This document shows, piece after piece, positions 12,097-23,794 of a DNA stretch of 64,000 nucleotides; positions within the stretch are counted from its first letter, which is position 1, and every line of letters begins with the position of its first letter. A program made the translations under genes and the position numbers. Where the stretch lies: positions 42,352,210 to 42,416,209 of the forward strand of contig OU342633.1 in NCBI GenBank assembly GCA_910589415.1. The letters are read 5' to 3'. The stretch comes from Malachius bipustulatus. Its lineage: Eukaryota; Arthropoda; Insecta; Coleoptera; Melyridae. The notes beneath the pieces are model-generated. The model saw nothing but the letters and a program-made list of their open reading frames with translations, was not told the origin of the DNA and made no database searches.

Positions 12097-13229
12097 CAGT
12101 GAGAACCACATAACGCGGAACATCAGAAAAAATATGACGCAGTCTAATTAACGTTGTTGAACCATTTAAAATGGAACATAGCGAAATCAGTGCATTTCCA
12201 ACAAAGCCGCTACAATACGTTAACAATACCGTAGTTATGGTTACGTTCGAGCATTGTTGAATTTAGCATTAGTGAGTTATTTAAAATAGAACATAGGGAT
12301 TCTGTATTGAAAGTCAATGCAATAAATCATTTTTTAATTAAAACGAAATTATTTCAAAATATAAAAAAGTGTAACTTTATACTAATTATTTTATAAAGAA
12401 ACAATATAATTGTAAATTAAATACTGCAGAGTGTTAATTATTATTCTAAAATAGTATCAAACATCCGTTGACTACAGGCAAGTGTCCTAAAAAATTATTG
12501 TAGAATCAATACATTTATCGTTCTGCACTGTTCAGGAGATATTTCTTCGCAGCTCTTCTTATCCTTTGTTTGAGCTTTTCAATGTGGTAGATAGAAACGA
12601 TGTTAGAAATCAGTTTCTAACATCGCTTCTGTATGTTCTGCATGTTCTGTAAGTAATCAGTTACTTACAGTTAATAAGTTACTTGACTTTTCTCCAGTAA
12701 AAAATCCAAGTCTGGTGACCTGGGCGGCCACTTAATTACTCCATCTCTTCTTATCCATCTACCGGGAAACTGAGCAAAATGGGCAGCTGTAACATTTTGT
12801 TGGTACCACAAAGGGCCTTCTACTTGCAGATTATTTATGGTCAGAATAATTCTTTCTTGCAGTGGCTGCAAGATATGGGTGTTAACCATTCCAGCCCACA
12901 CATAAACTTTCTATGGATACTGTGTCCTATAGTGACATGGTACCAGCGCAAATTTTCAACTTCACATAAAGAAGACACACTGCATGGTGTACCATGTGCC
13001 TAAATTTCAATTTTCTCATCAGCTGTACACATTTTTGATGAATTAAGTAACTACCTACGCTAGTATGTAACTGACGACAAGTTTTACTCATAAACGTCAA
13101 ATTAATAATTTAATCTGAAGTGGGGGGTTATTGCAAAAGCATTAACGACCTTGCCCGGCAACGGATCGATTTCCATAGAAATACTTCACAAGCTCATCTC
13201 CTATGTTCCGTCTTAAAAAACTCTCACTG
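12097..13229 (-). mobile_element. Mariner/Tc1-type DNA transposon, degenerate
   Basis: The element starts CAGTGAGAACC and ends with the imperfect complement CTCTCACTG, and is flanked by TA on both sides as expected for this superfamily. A second matching block, CGGAACAT and ATGTTCCG, lies just inside the ends. The minus strand encodes the C-terminal part of a transposase relic (see 12671-12925). Confidence 0.75.
12671..12925 (-). pseudogene. Tc1/mariner transposase fragment
   Basis: The minus-strand frame contains KVYVWAGMVN, then LWYQQNVTAAHFAQ, GRWIRRDG and WPPRSPDLDFLLE. These are the family's WFQQDGAPPH-like strand and the WPPRSPDLxPLDFFLW signature around the second catalytic Asp. The first key Asp (QQDG) is replaced here, the TPLD stretch is shortened, and upstream sequence is broken by stops, so it cannot encode an active enzyme. 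Confidence 0.75.
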
Positions 13230-13275
13230 TATATATATAATTGATACCAGATAGTCGTGACTCGACTAGTTAGAC

Positions 13276-13836
13276 AAAGAGCAGTGGTTATTGGGTGCTG
13301 AGTCAATAAAAAGGCCAAAATTACATCAACTGTGTATTTCTATGTTGCAAGCTTTCGGAGGAAACTGCCCCCCTTCATCAGGCTAGAAACAGTTCAGTTG
13401 TGGCACATGAGTTGTTGAATAATTGAAGAATGTAATGTTGGGTGTCATTATAAAATGGATTAGAGTTTAATTTAAAATGATGTTACATTATCAGACCACC
13501 CTTGTGTTGAAACTCGTCAAAATGGCGTGTTGTTATCACCGGATTATTCAGTCGTCCTGAAGGCATGGTCCGGTGATAACAACACGCCATTTTGACGAGT
13601 TTCAACACAAGGGTGGTCTGATAATGTAACATCATTTTAAATTAAACTCTAATCCATTTTATAATGACACCCAACATTACATTCTTCAATTATTCAACAA
13701 CTCATGTGCCACAACTGAACTGTTTCTAGCCTGATGAAGGGGGGCAGTTTCCTCCGAAAGCTTGCAACATAGAAATACACAGTTGATGTAATTTTGGCCT
13801 TTTTATTGACTCAGCACCCAATAACCACTGCTCTTT
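13276..13836. repeat. Foldback element with 268-bp near-perfect arms
   Basis: The arms 13276-13543 and 13569-13836 have equal length and are nearly perfect reverse complements around a 25-bp spacer. The outside reads AAAGAGCAGTGGTTATTGGG. The right end abuts a TA dinucleotide run (13835-13868). No coding capacity. Confidence 0.9.
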
Positions 13837-13869
13837 ATATATATATATATATATAAATATATATATATC

Positions 13870-14020
13870 GTGGGCAGGTGAATTTTGGAAAACCACTTTT
13901 TCGTGATCTGGGGGTCATGATCGGTGGACATTTGATGAGTTTGGGTAATTTTCGAAAAGTGATGTCGTCCTCAATAGTGTATTTTTTTATTAAAAAATAC
14001 ACTAATAGGAACACTTTTTA
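13870..14020 (+). repeat. Dispersed repeat, copy 1
   Basis: The stretch with CGTGATCTGGGGGTCA, ATCGGTGGACATTT and GTCCTCAATAGTGTATTTTTT recurs in the same orientation at about 20521-20640. The copies differ at several bases. The family was not identified. Confidence 0.65.
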
Positions 14021-14370
14021 TGCCAATCTTTATAAGACAAATGATACATTGCGGTGAACATATTATGATGATAAATAAATTAATTGATGTTAAACAATAA
14101 CACCTTGTAGGCGGTGAAATTTCAAAGTTTCTCATTTAATCAATTTTTGACGTATTCCGGAAAATATGTTTTTGGAAAAACCTTTTTTCAACACAATATT
14201 TTTTATAGTTGATTTTAAAATACACTAGCACAAAATTAGGGGAACATGTTTGCAGGTTCCCTCGTCGACAAACCATCAGTCATACTAAAAATCTGCAAAA
14301 TTTGACTTTTCGGTTACAAGACAATGGTTTCTTAGGTCTTCAACAATGTAAATGAATCATACACTTACCA

Positions 14371-16611
14371 TCCCAAGAAACATTTTGAGTTTTATAATTG
14401 TAACCAAATGGTTTCGGGTACAAGACTATATGCCTTTAAGTTTTATTACCTAGTACCTGCGACTTACCTATGACTCTTATAAACCCCTTAAAGAGCTTAA
14501 ATGGAGAATCTTATAACGGTTACCGTTACTTGTTTTTGGTAATATTATATAACCTTAAGTTTTATAACATAGGTTACAGAAACACAACTGTTACCAGTAT
14601 AAAACTTGTTATAAACTTTGAAAGGTATTGGGGAATTCAAAATTACTTTACTGTTACCCTTATGAACATTATTTATAAAGGCTACCGAAATGTTTCGGTT
14701 GCAACTATATGCTATATGTGTGTCCTTTTCTTGCTTTCATGAACAGATGACAAATGAATATATTTTTATTCTTTCCAAGCCAAGTGTAGGTGTAGAGTGT
14801 TACTGTTGTGTACCTAGCATCGAAGATGATGTATTGTGATTTTAATAAGGAGGAAGAAAGTAACGTCCATATTATAATTGGTAAGTGCTCATGTAGGAAT
14901 AAATTATGTTTTCTTAGTTAATACGACCAAAATGTTTGTTGCAACCTCAGATTTTATGTGAAAGTAGGAGTTTTACTTTGGAAAACACGAAGGGCCACAA
15001 AAATATTCAGTAATTAGTTTTTTCATTATTCATTTTTTTCATCAAAATAAATAATTTTAATTTTTGAACAAAAACTTTCAAATGTAAATACCTACACTAA
15101 TAAATATAGGTACGGTTATTGCTAAAGTTACATTTGAATTTTGTTCAATTCATTTAATTGTGCTTTCAAACATACAAAATCGTTTCAACAAATTGATACC
15201 AATGGCGGCATTTGTGACTTCTTAGAAATAGACATGTAATTACCATAATATTTATAACCTGACCACTATAAACATACAAGTGATATTATATAACTTCGAA
15301 CACTTTTTTATCAATTTTAGTAAGCTTATTAATATTCGAGTGATGCTATAAATATAAAAGTAATTTTGGAAACCCTTATGTATTCAATGGTAATATTATA
15401 AAACATACATCAATTGTGGTGTTGTTATAAACCTTGAAGTCTCCTTGTAAACACTGAAGTAATGTACAAACCTTTTATAGCACCTACTAAACAAGAAGAA
15501 TCAACCTACCCTATAAAAATCATCTGTTTTTACTTTTCAGTTCTCAGTGGTTATACGTGTGCTAAGAGTGCAGCAGATATAAGAAATTAGTTCAAACAAT
15601 TGAACCAGGGCACAAAATACCCATGTTATCTATAGTGCCTGAGGCCTGGGAGTGTGACAATATACTGTCATGGCCAACTACGAAAAAACTTGCAGTTTTA
15701 GAAAAACTGTTGAAAGATATGGGTCTTCAAAACCATCAAATGTCGGATGGACAAGACAAAACTGTCTCAAGAAAAGAGAAAATTTTTATACATATGAAGT
15801 AGCAGAAATAGAATTGCAGGCCATGCTAAAAAATAATGATACCGACTTCGACACTGACCTAGAATGTGAGATGAAACAAAAGAGAAGAAAACAAAGTGCG
15901 AGGGTGGAAGCATCATTATTTAATTTATTCGTTCTAAGAACTGCGACATTTTCGTTAATAGGCTCTATAATTTTCTTAAAATTTTTAGAAACTTTTCGAT
16001 GAAAAGAACTAGAATATTTATGTTTTTGCCAATTGTTTATTATTGTTAACATTTTTCTTGTATATTAACTTCAATTTACAAAACACATACTAGTTTTGTT
16101 GGTTAGAATAGTGTCTTGTAAAATAAACAATAAAACCTAAGTTATATTAAAGTAATTTCTAAGAATATTTTATTTATAACAGATTATCTCGTTACTTAAA
16201 GTGATTTATAAAAAAATCATTGGTTCTATAAGAAGTTTATAATTTGCTCTAACTCATCAAGTTATATAAAAGTACCAAATGACACTGAATATGAGATTAA
16301 GTTTTCTAGTGGTAATCACTAAGGACCTTATATAACTCAATGACTTTAAGGTATATAGCTTGGTAACGGAAACATTTATAAAACTTTGCTATATAACTAC
16401 TGGTAATGAAAACCTTAGGATTTATAAGCAAGTACGAGGAAACTTTACGTTACCTTCTTATAAATATCTGGGTAACCGTTACTGGGTGTCATCTTATAAA
16501 GATGTTATAAAACTATTCTGCTAAAAATTATTTTAATAAAACCAATGTTACCTTTATATACCCTTTATAAAAATTATAGGCTTCCAGGGTTACTTAAAAT
16601 GTTTCTTGGGA
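14371..16611. mobile_element. 2.2-kb terminal-inverted-repeat element, non-autonomous or decayed
   Basis: The ends are TCCCAAGAAACATTTT and its exact complement AAAATGTTTCTTGGGA. Both subterminal regions (14371-14720 and 16150-16611) are crowded with short motifs such as TTATAA, GGTTAC and GTAACCGTTAC in both orientations, as in transposons with subterminal transposase-binding arrays. The interior holds a broken spliced gene (14826-16002). No transposase was recognised. The superfamily is undetermined and a clear target-site duplication was not found. Confidence 0.7.
14826..16002 (+). pseudogene. Broken two-exon cargo gene inside the TIR element
   Basis: A start at 14826 opens an acidic exon ending at a consensus donor (14881, GTAAGT). 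A pyrimidine-rich acceptor ends at 15540. Downstream, one frame reads SIVPEAWECDNILSWP and continues through KKLAVLEKLLKDMG. Another frame at 15670-16002 is also open, and the frames are separated by stops. The VPEAW...WP pattern resembles the short N-terminal region of insect transposon-associated proteins annotated with DUF4806, but this is a weak recognition. Frameshifts make it non-functional as it stands. Confidence 0.4.
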
Positions 16612-16994
16612 TCCCAAGTGTAAGCTAACTTGTTTGCATGCAAAAGCTCTCTGCTTACCATTCTTGAAGGAGGAGGTAAAAAGGGGTTGCAGAGGATCTA
16701 ATAGAGGGACTAGAGCTCAAAAATGGAGTCAACGGGTACCAGAGGCTCCATAATGAGCTCGAATGTGCCAGTAAAATGTTTTTAAATAACATCTAATGGT
16801 CAAAAAAGAAGTGGTAAGAACAATCTCTACCCAGATGAAGAGGTTGCAAAAACTTTGGAAACGCTTTTAACTAGGTATTCACAATAAGTGGGTGACCTCT
16901 TTTGTGATGAGAAAAATAGACCTTTTGAATTTGGGTCATCTTATTTGAACATCTTGTAAACGTTTTTGCAGGATTTCGAAGAAAGATGAACTTG

Positions 16995-17560
16995 TTGTCC
17001 TACAAGTCCACCCAATTAATACAGAGTGGGCCATCGCGAAAAGGTTAACAAGCCTAATAATTTGGCAACTGAAGATGTATGCGAAAACGTCGAAACAGGT
17101 CAATTTTGATATCGAGGGGGACATATTTTCGTGACAAATTTAACTATATCCAAATTCACCCCCTTGGCAGGGGTAGCTACCCCTCTGCTTATCATCATAG
17201 GGAACAGATAGATCAACGAAAACGTAACTCACTTGAATCACTTGTATGTAGGCCACCCTATACCTATGTAGGTAAGCGAAACCCAAAATGTTGGATATCG
17301 TTGTAAAGAGAATTCAAGTAGCTTTCAAATGATGTATCACTCGATATCTGTTCCCTGTGATGATAAGCAAAGGGGTAGCTATACCCCTGTCAAGGGGGTG
17401 AACTTATTTGGGTAGTTATAAATTTGTCACAAAAATATGTCCCCCCGATAACAAAATCGACCTGTTTCGGCGTTTTTCGCATACATCTTCACTCTTCAAA
17501 TTATTAGGCGTGTTACCTTTCCGATTGCCCATCCTAATTGGGTGGATTTGTCGGACCGAG
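16995..17560. repeat. Older foldback element
   Basis: The sequence from about 16995 to 17213 is matched in reverse complement at about 17341-17560. Landmarks are GAAGATGTATGCGAAAACG with AACAGGTC, and GGGGTAGCTA with CCCCTTG. Divergence between the arms is clearly higher than in the 10885 and 13276 elements, so this is an older copy. No gene. Confidence 0.75.
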
Positions 17561-17967
17561 ACGTGCGCCATGCTTTTGAAGCATCCATTTGAAGTTTTAA
17601 AAATCGTCACGGTTTTTTATTTCGTTTGGATAAAAAAAAATCACGAAAACCAAAAATCAATATAACATGAAAAAAAAAATTGAAAAAATTTCATTAAAAA
17701 AGAAAGTTTCATCATCGAACAACGTCGTGTGACGTCGCAAATATGACGTCACATTGCCTTGTTGTTATTTATGACTATCGGTTAAGGTTATGGCTATTTT
17801 TTTCGAAAAAAAAAGAATTTTTTTTTTAGTGTGATAGATTTTTGGTTTCCTTGATTTTTTAAATACCGAATGACATGAAAAAACATAAAATCTATTCTGT
17901 ATTATCTTTATAATGTAAGTAGTTTTGTGCTTTTTTTTATTTTCATTTTCTCTTCCATATACCTATA

Positions 17968-18614
17968 TACAGTGCTTCCCAAAAGTAACGGATAAATTCA
18001 ATAAAATCGTATGAAGACGTTTTCTTTTGTTTTGCTCGGACACGTCAATCGTTATTTTTGATTTGCCATCCACGCATGTCTTTTTCGACCCCCCACCCTT
18101 AATCTCCCAAGGGGTTATACCCCAATTTTAAAAATTCAAATGGCAAGGTACCCCTTGCGATACCTTGATTGATAGGTTTTTTCATCCTGAATATAACAAG
18201 AAAATTTTTTTCAAATCGGTTCATAATTAACGAAAATATTCAGCAAAATGTCATCGAATAAGGCAATAAATAAGCGTATTAAAATTAAATTAAAATTTAA
18301 TTAAAATTTTTTCCTATCTTTCTCTCTGAATTAAATTAAACTAAATTAAATTAATTATGAACCGATTTGAAAAAAATTTTCTTGTTATATTCAGGATGAA
18401 AAAACCTATCAATCAAGGTATCGCAAGGGGTACCTTGCCATTTGAATTTTTAAAATTGGGGTAGCTACCCCTTGGGAGATTAAGGGTGGGGGGTCGAAAA
18501 AGACATGCGTGGATGGCAAATCAAAAATAACGATTGACGTGTCCGAGCAAAACAAAAGAAAACGTCTTCATACGATTTTATTGAATTTATCCGTTACTTT
18601 TGGGAAGCACTGTA
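17968..18614. repeat. Mariner-like MITE with 263-bp inverted arms
   Basis: The left arm (17968-18230) begins TACAGTGCTTCCCAAAAGTA. The right arm (18351-18614) ends with the complement. The arms are nearly identical and surround a 120-bp AT-rich centre. The CAGTG end flanked by TA suggests mobilisation by a Tc1/mariner transposase. No coding capacity. Confidence 0.88.
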
Positions 18615-18788
18615 TGTATATACATAGATTTTTGCAGTAAAAAATTAATTCGACAAATTTTTATAAACTGTCAGCTTTGACAGTCTTGCTCTTGCATCAT
18701 AAAATACTGGACGAATGGATAATGAGAAAAGAGAAACGAAAACTGACAAATCAATTAAATTATTAAATTAAAATTTAACATGAACATT

Positions 18789-19810
18789 CCACACAGCACA
18801 GTTATATTTCAGCAATATTGCAGAAAGATTGCACTGAAATATTTGAAATGTTTCCACAACATTGCACAATCTCTCTGCAACGTTGCAGCAACGACTAAAT
18901 GTCCAAAACTTGCAATATTTCAATGAAATATTGCAGAAATATTGCTGAGAAATATTGTGGCAATCTTTCTAGAAAATATTGCAGAAATATTTCAGAAATG
19001 TCTGTCTCGTTTTTTGCATTTTAAACGGTCTATCATAATGTACTCTACAATTATGTTCATTTGATTTAGTAAATGAATAGATTATGATAGATTGATATAA
19101 AAATATTACTCTCCTTTATCTGCTCAAAACTTAATGAAAATTATCATAACTGAAACAAAGACAATTTACAAAACCTGATTTAGGTATTTAGAATTTTATT
19201 ATTATTTTATTTACTTACATCCTCATGAATTAATTAATAATATACCTCATAGCAGTATAGATACAATTTATTTGTACATAATTGTTAGAGAAATTATTAT
19301 TATTCACATCACATATCATCCACCAAACTTGCATGATCCGCCATTGTCATCTTAACCAGGCAAACCTTTATAAAGAACAATATGTAGGTAGATATGACTC
19401 TTAAGAGTCATCTTTTGGTTTTAATAAGGTACCTAGGACCTAGGTACCTTATTATTACCTGGTAATAATTAGCAGCGCAGAACTCAAAAGGTAGGTTGGA
19501 GAGAACCGTGCCGTGGTCAACTTGAAGTACCTATAGTTCAAGTACAAAAAGAATAAACACAAAAAAAACTGGTGCTGGTGCTACCTGCTGGCTGACTGAG
19601 GGAGAACTGAGTCACTCACTGAGTGACCGAAGAGCGCCTACTATTGTCACAGACTATTGTTGAAATTTCGAAACATTGCAGCAATATTTCTGAAATATTG
19701 CAGAGCAACATTGCAGAACAATATTTCTGAAATATGTCTGCAATATTTCAATTGCGTATGCAAGATTGCAACGTTGCTGCAACATTTCTGCAACATTTAG
19801 TGCTGTGTGG
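18789..19810. mobile_element. 1-kb TIR element with GCAATATTTCTG subterminal arrays
   Basis: The outer ends CCACACAGCAC and GTGCTGTGTGG are inverted. Inside each end are many degenerate copies of a TTGCAGAAATATT-type motif in both orientations (18800-19010 and 19670-19800). The centre contains three consecutive perfect palindromes (19395-19469). No transposase was recognised, so it is a non-autonomous DNA transposon of undetermined superfamily. Confidence 0.75.
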
Positions 19811-19882
19811 ATGCTGTTAAAGACGAATATTTTTGACAATGTCACCCAAACAGATGATTTTGGCAAGTGATATACATGTTAT

Positions 19883-20485
19883 TTATGTTGGTCAAAACTA
19901 AAAATCCCCAACTAATCCAACTATCGCTATCACTTTCACAAATTTGTTACAGCGTGAGTCGAGAGGAACGCCCCAAACTCCAGGAGTGTACTACTATAAT
20001 ATACCTACACCTAGGCACGTAAAAATAATTTTAAAAAAAATTTTATGTTCTTATCCGATTTTGATTTGTTTTCATGTTATAAATAACGTACCTAATTGAA
20101 AAAATGTATCTAGAATTCCACTTTGCATTAAAAATTCCGCATAATCAGAGTAGGTGTGCAATGTTCGAGGCTTATTTTGACAGCTTATTTGTTGTTTTGA
20201 TAATGTGTCATTTACAGGTGACAGTGTGTATTTTTGAAAATTTACTACAATAATGCTATCATTAATAAAATGTTAATTATAAAATTTTCTTTACTTGTTA
20301 TTACGTTATAGCTTGAAAACAAATGAAAATCGGATAAGAATATTCAATTTTTTTGAAATTATTTTTACGTGTATAGTGTAACACACCTGGAGTTTGGGGC
20401 GATTCTCCCGACTCACCCTGTATATTACAAATTGTGTGAAAGTGATGGCGATAGTTGGAGATTTTTAGTTTTGACCAACATAACA
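19883..20485. repeat. Foldback element
   Basis: The left arm starting with GTTGGTCAAAACTAAAAATC is matched in reverse complement at the right end. Inner landmarks are GAGTCGAGAGGAACGCCCCA and TTATCCGATTTTGATTTGTT with their complements. The arms are about 200 bp and moderately diverged. The right arm includes CACCCTGTATA, linking it to the CAGGGTG-ended family. Confidence 0.75.
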
Positions 20486-20520
20486 ACAAAATTTCATAGC
20501 AACCCTGGACGCAAATAAAA

Positions 20521-20640
20521 ATTCGTGATCTGGGGGTCAGGATCGGTGGACATTTTTGATGAGTTTGGGTGATTTTCGTAAAGTGGTGTCGGTCGTCCTC
20601 AATGGTGTATTTTTTTAGTAAAGTTTTTTAATACGTAAAG
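20521..20640 (+). repeat. Dispersed repeat, copy 2
   Basis: This is a direct-orientation copy of the sequence at about 13890-14010, sharing TCGTGATCTGGGGGTCA and ATCGGTGGACATTT. Confidence 0.65.
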
Positions 20641-20784
20641 TTTGATTTTTATGATAGGAAGGCGAAGGCTAGGCGTAAAAACTGCGCATTTCGCGAGCTT
20701 TGCTCAGAGTATTTATTTTGCCTATACTTTCCTTGTGAGATCTAATTCTCCACTTCTGGAGCGTAAAGTCCCGAATGATACAAG

Positions 20785-20856
20785 TCCTCGGTAGTATAGT
20801 GGTAAGTATCCCCGCCTGTCACGCGGGAGACCGGGGTTCGATTCCCCGCCGGGGAG
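20785..20856 (+). tRNA. tRNA-Asp (GTC)
   Basis: The 72-nt cloverleaf folds with a 7-bp acceptor stem (TCCTCGG with CCGGGGA, one T-G pair) and discriminator G. The D-arm starts TAGTATAGTGG. The anticodon loop is CTGTCAC with anticodon GTC at 20818-20820, and the T-arm includes GGTTCGATTCC. A-box and B-box promoter elements are intact, no intron is present, and a run of eight T follows. It reads as a functional tRNA gene. CCA is not encoded, as expected. Confidence 0.97.
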
Positions 20857-20862
20857 GAATAC

Positions 20863-20870
20863 TTTTTTTT
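20863..20870 (+). terminator. Pol III terminator of tRNA-Asp
   Basis: Eight consecutive T residues begin 7 nt after the tRNA 3' end, the standard RNA polymerase III stop. Confidence 0.85.
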
Positions 20871-21736
20871 TATTAATTTAAATCAAAAAAAATCAAAATA
20901 AATCCAAAAATTTATAAATATAATTTTCTTGAAAAATAATACGCAACTATGGGCTATTGCGTGAAAAAACTAAAATACTGCATTTCTGGGCTTTATTATA
21001 GATACTTTTAACGAAAATTATATACTTTTGCATGTAATAATTAATTATTGTGTTAAACAAAAATAATTGTAATAAATAGAAAATAAAAAAAAATTCTAAT
21101 TGGGAATATTTGCATTAAGGCTGGGAGCTGGGACACATGCATACCGCACTGTATTATGACCGTGTATCGGCCATCACATGAATGAAAGATTCAATAATAA
21201 TTATTTAAGTAATCGACTATTCTGAAATGCCTTTTAAATAATTAATTTATCAACTGCCTACATTTAACAGGATGCAATTATTATATAATATGCAAAATAT
21301 GCAAATCAATCATTTCAGATGATAAGAATATAAAATTATAATAACAATTACATAAAATATATTTAAAATTATAAATAATATATAATGAAATTGTGAATGT
21401 TAGTTTTATTATTTGAAAATTATTAAAGGCGAGTGGTGGCAAAAATAAATGGTGAGATCTTTTTTTTGTTAAACTCTTTATTTCGATCTTAATTTAGATC
21501 TTCATTGGGAGGACTGTAAATTACAGTAAATCAGTACATAAATAATTAATGTATAACAATTTTAAGAAATAAATAGTCACAAGAGATCAAAATAAAACTA
21601 ACATCTTTGAAATTGTTTAAACTTTCAAAATCTTCATATAAATCCAATTTACACAATCTTTAAATTTTTGTTTAGTTATTCTACATACGTGTTTACAAAA
21701 TTTGTATGTATTTTACATATTTAATATGTATATAGA
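20871..21736. other. AT-rich spacer
   Basis: No gene or strong repeat was recognised between the tRNA gene and the SINE. Confidence 0.4.
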
Positions 21737-22006
21737 GACTCGCGTAGCCTAGTGGTTCAGTCCGCTGCCTACCGAGCCTAAGGTCGCGAGTTCGGGACTC
21801 ACCGGCTCGTGTTATTTTTCGGATGCATTTTCGAATGTATGTGAAAAATACAACAAGCGACCGAACGTTTAAATTTATAAAAGGCATACTTGAGGCTGGG
21901 TGAATGAGTAAGATACTCGAAATCCCGTGTTACCGGAAGTGGAGCGACTTTGTCTTACCTACATAGTTAAGACCGATGCTCCCTCCTTTAAAAAAAAAAA
22001 AAAAAT
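21737..22006 (+). mobile_element. tRNA-derived SINE
   Basis: The 5' part has an RNA polymerase III A-box (GCGTAGCCTAGTGGTTCAG) and a B-box (GGTCGCGAGTTCGGGACTC) at tRNA-like spacing. A tRNA-unrelated body follows, ending in an A-run at 21990-22005. The length of about 270 bp is normal for a SINE. The reverse strand shows GESRTRDLRLG, a peptide commonly produced by antisense reading of such tRNA-like heads. The acceptor ends do not pair, so it is not a tRNA gene. Confidence 0.85.
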
Positions 22007-22699
22007 ATGTATATATTAGCTTTATGAATAGTTGTAATAAAAATTTAAATTGTACATTTCATGACATAAATAATTGAAATTTTTTGAAGTTTTTAACATT
22101 TTGAATATACAAAATATACCTACCTCTAAATTCTATTTAAGTTTTGTAGGTACATATATCTAATTTTGAATTACATTTTTAATTATATATTTATTATTTT
22201 GAAACATATAAAACACTTCAAGAGACCCTACATGCAATTTAGCACAAAAAGCAAATAATTTAGTAACATCTCTAAAAAGGAATGGACAAATAAAACATGA
22301 AATTGCTAAAAAACTAATAAACCAATCATTTCTTCAATAGACTGTCCTAACAGCAAATTATCAAAATACCTTTCTGATATTTTAACTTCTTATAACACCG
22401 ACACACCGACAATAACTATTATATAAAAAATTCTATCGAGTTTGCTAGATACATTAATCAGATTACCATTCCTTTAATTATGTTATATGTATATTAGTCT
22501 AGACGTTCTATCACTTTTCACTAACATACCATTACAGTGAATTACAAAAAAAAATTTAAAAAGATGGGACAATATAAAGGAAAATTGTAACCTTACAAAA
22601 CCTAATTTTTTGAAAATTATTGAATTTATTTTTGATTCGACGTATTTTTCTCAATATATAATTGAATGCATTGAAGGACATTTTTGTAAGAACTAACTG
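22007..22699. other. AT-rich spacer
   Basis: No supported gene. It may contain further decayed retroelement sequence linked to the following copia relic. Confidence 0.35.
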
Positions 22700-23380
22700 T
22701 CTTTATGGAGGAAGTTATTTAATTTGAAGTCAGGTAAATGATAGTCTGGAAGATCATTTTCTAAAATTTGATACAATTATCAGAGATTTACAAGATTGGG
22801 GTTCGAAAATTAGTGAATCTGATAGAGTATGTCATCTTTTATTATCATTGTCTTCAAAGTACAACACGGTAATAACAGCTTTAGAAACTTGCAATGAAGT
22901 GAAAATTGATTTTGTGAAAGCACGTCCATTGGATGAAGAACTAAAATTAAAATCGAAAGGAAGTGAAGATAAATGCCAGATCGGGTGATTTTAGCTTTAA
23001 AAGCATATTAAGGATGTTTTATATGTGGTATCAAAAAAAAATAAAAAATTGATCAAGGAAGACAATACAGATCCTACGGTACATGAAATACTCGCGGCAA
23101 ACAGTCTTACAGAGGTAGACAAACAAATTCTTATCCAAGAGCACTAGCAAATTCAGCAGATGGTTTCAATTTAATTGCCTCAAATATCTGTAATCAGAAA
23201 ATATTAATAAAAGGAGAAGATAATACATTTTAAATAAGAACGTGAAAGGTTTATGACACATTCAATTATTGAAATATCCTGTTGCTGCTCATATTACAAA
23301 TGGGCAAATATTAAAAGGAAAAGCATTAATAATTATTTATGTGGTTAAATAAAAAGAACAGATAATTTTATAATTAACTT
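22700..23380 (+). pseudogene. Ty1/copia-type retrotransposon relic (gag, possibly protease)
   Basis: The plus strand reads DSLEDHFLKFDTIIRDLQ, then LLLSLSSKYNTVITALE, then KIDFVKARPLDEELKLK. This is the layout of the copia Gag helical domain (UBN2 type). About 200 bp further on, degenerate sequence includes NSADGFNLIASN and YPVAAHITNGQILKGKA, which may derive from the adjacent protease region. Stops and frame changes occur throughout, and no LTR pair or reverse transcriptase was found. It is an old fragment downstream of the Lrrk 3' end, in opposite orientation. Confidence 0.65.
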
Positions 23381-23574
23381 TTATTATCGATGACGGTAGA
23401 GGAGCCTGTAGACTGGTACGAACTAACTAGAGGAACCTCCGCTCTTCTACCTTAACTATGGGCTTGAATATCCAAACAGCCCATAAAACAAAGGGGTATG
23501 AAATTGGTAAATACTGGGACCAGAGGTGACCAAAAAATAAAACAACACGCTTTAACATCATTATTTCATAACAT

Positions 23575-23580
23575 TTTATT
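23575..23580 (-). terminator. Lrrk: Probable Lrrk polyadenylation signal
   Basis: AATAAA on the minus strand lies about 215 nt past the Lrrk stop codon, making 23560-23794 the likely 3' UTR. Confidence 0.55.
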
Positions 23581-23794
23581 CACTTGCACTTAAAATAATG
23601 AACTGATGAGTCAATAAAACAGAATAAAAATTACAATAAAAATCACAGTTTACTCACATAATCAATAAAGTCACGATGAATTAACAATAAAAATTATCTA
23701 AAACATTATAAATAAAATTTACCTAATAAAAACGAATCAATAAACTGGAATGTAACTTTGGTGTCGGTGTCGCATCGGTCTGTGAGATAAACCT

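Noticed and set aside
15786..16052. 88-codon minus-strand frame
   Set aside because: It is antisense to the cargo-gene remnant of the 14371-16611 element, without splice sites or motifs of its own.
21693..21887. tRNA gene or minus-strand 64-codon gene
   Set aside because: The A- and B-boxes are present but the acceptor stem does not form and a SINE body with A-tail follows; the minus frame is antisense SINE translation.
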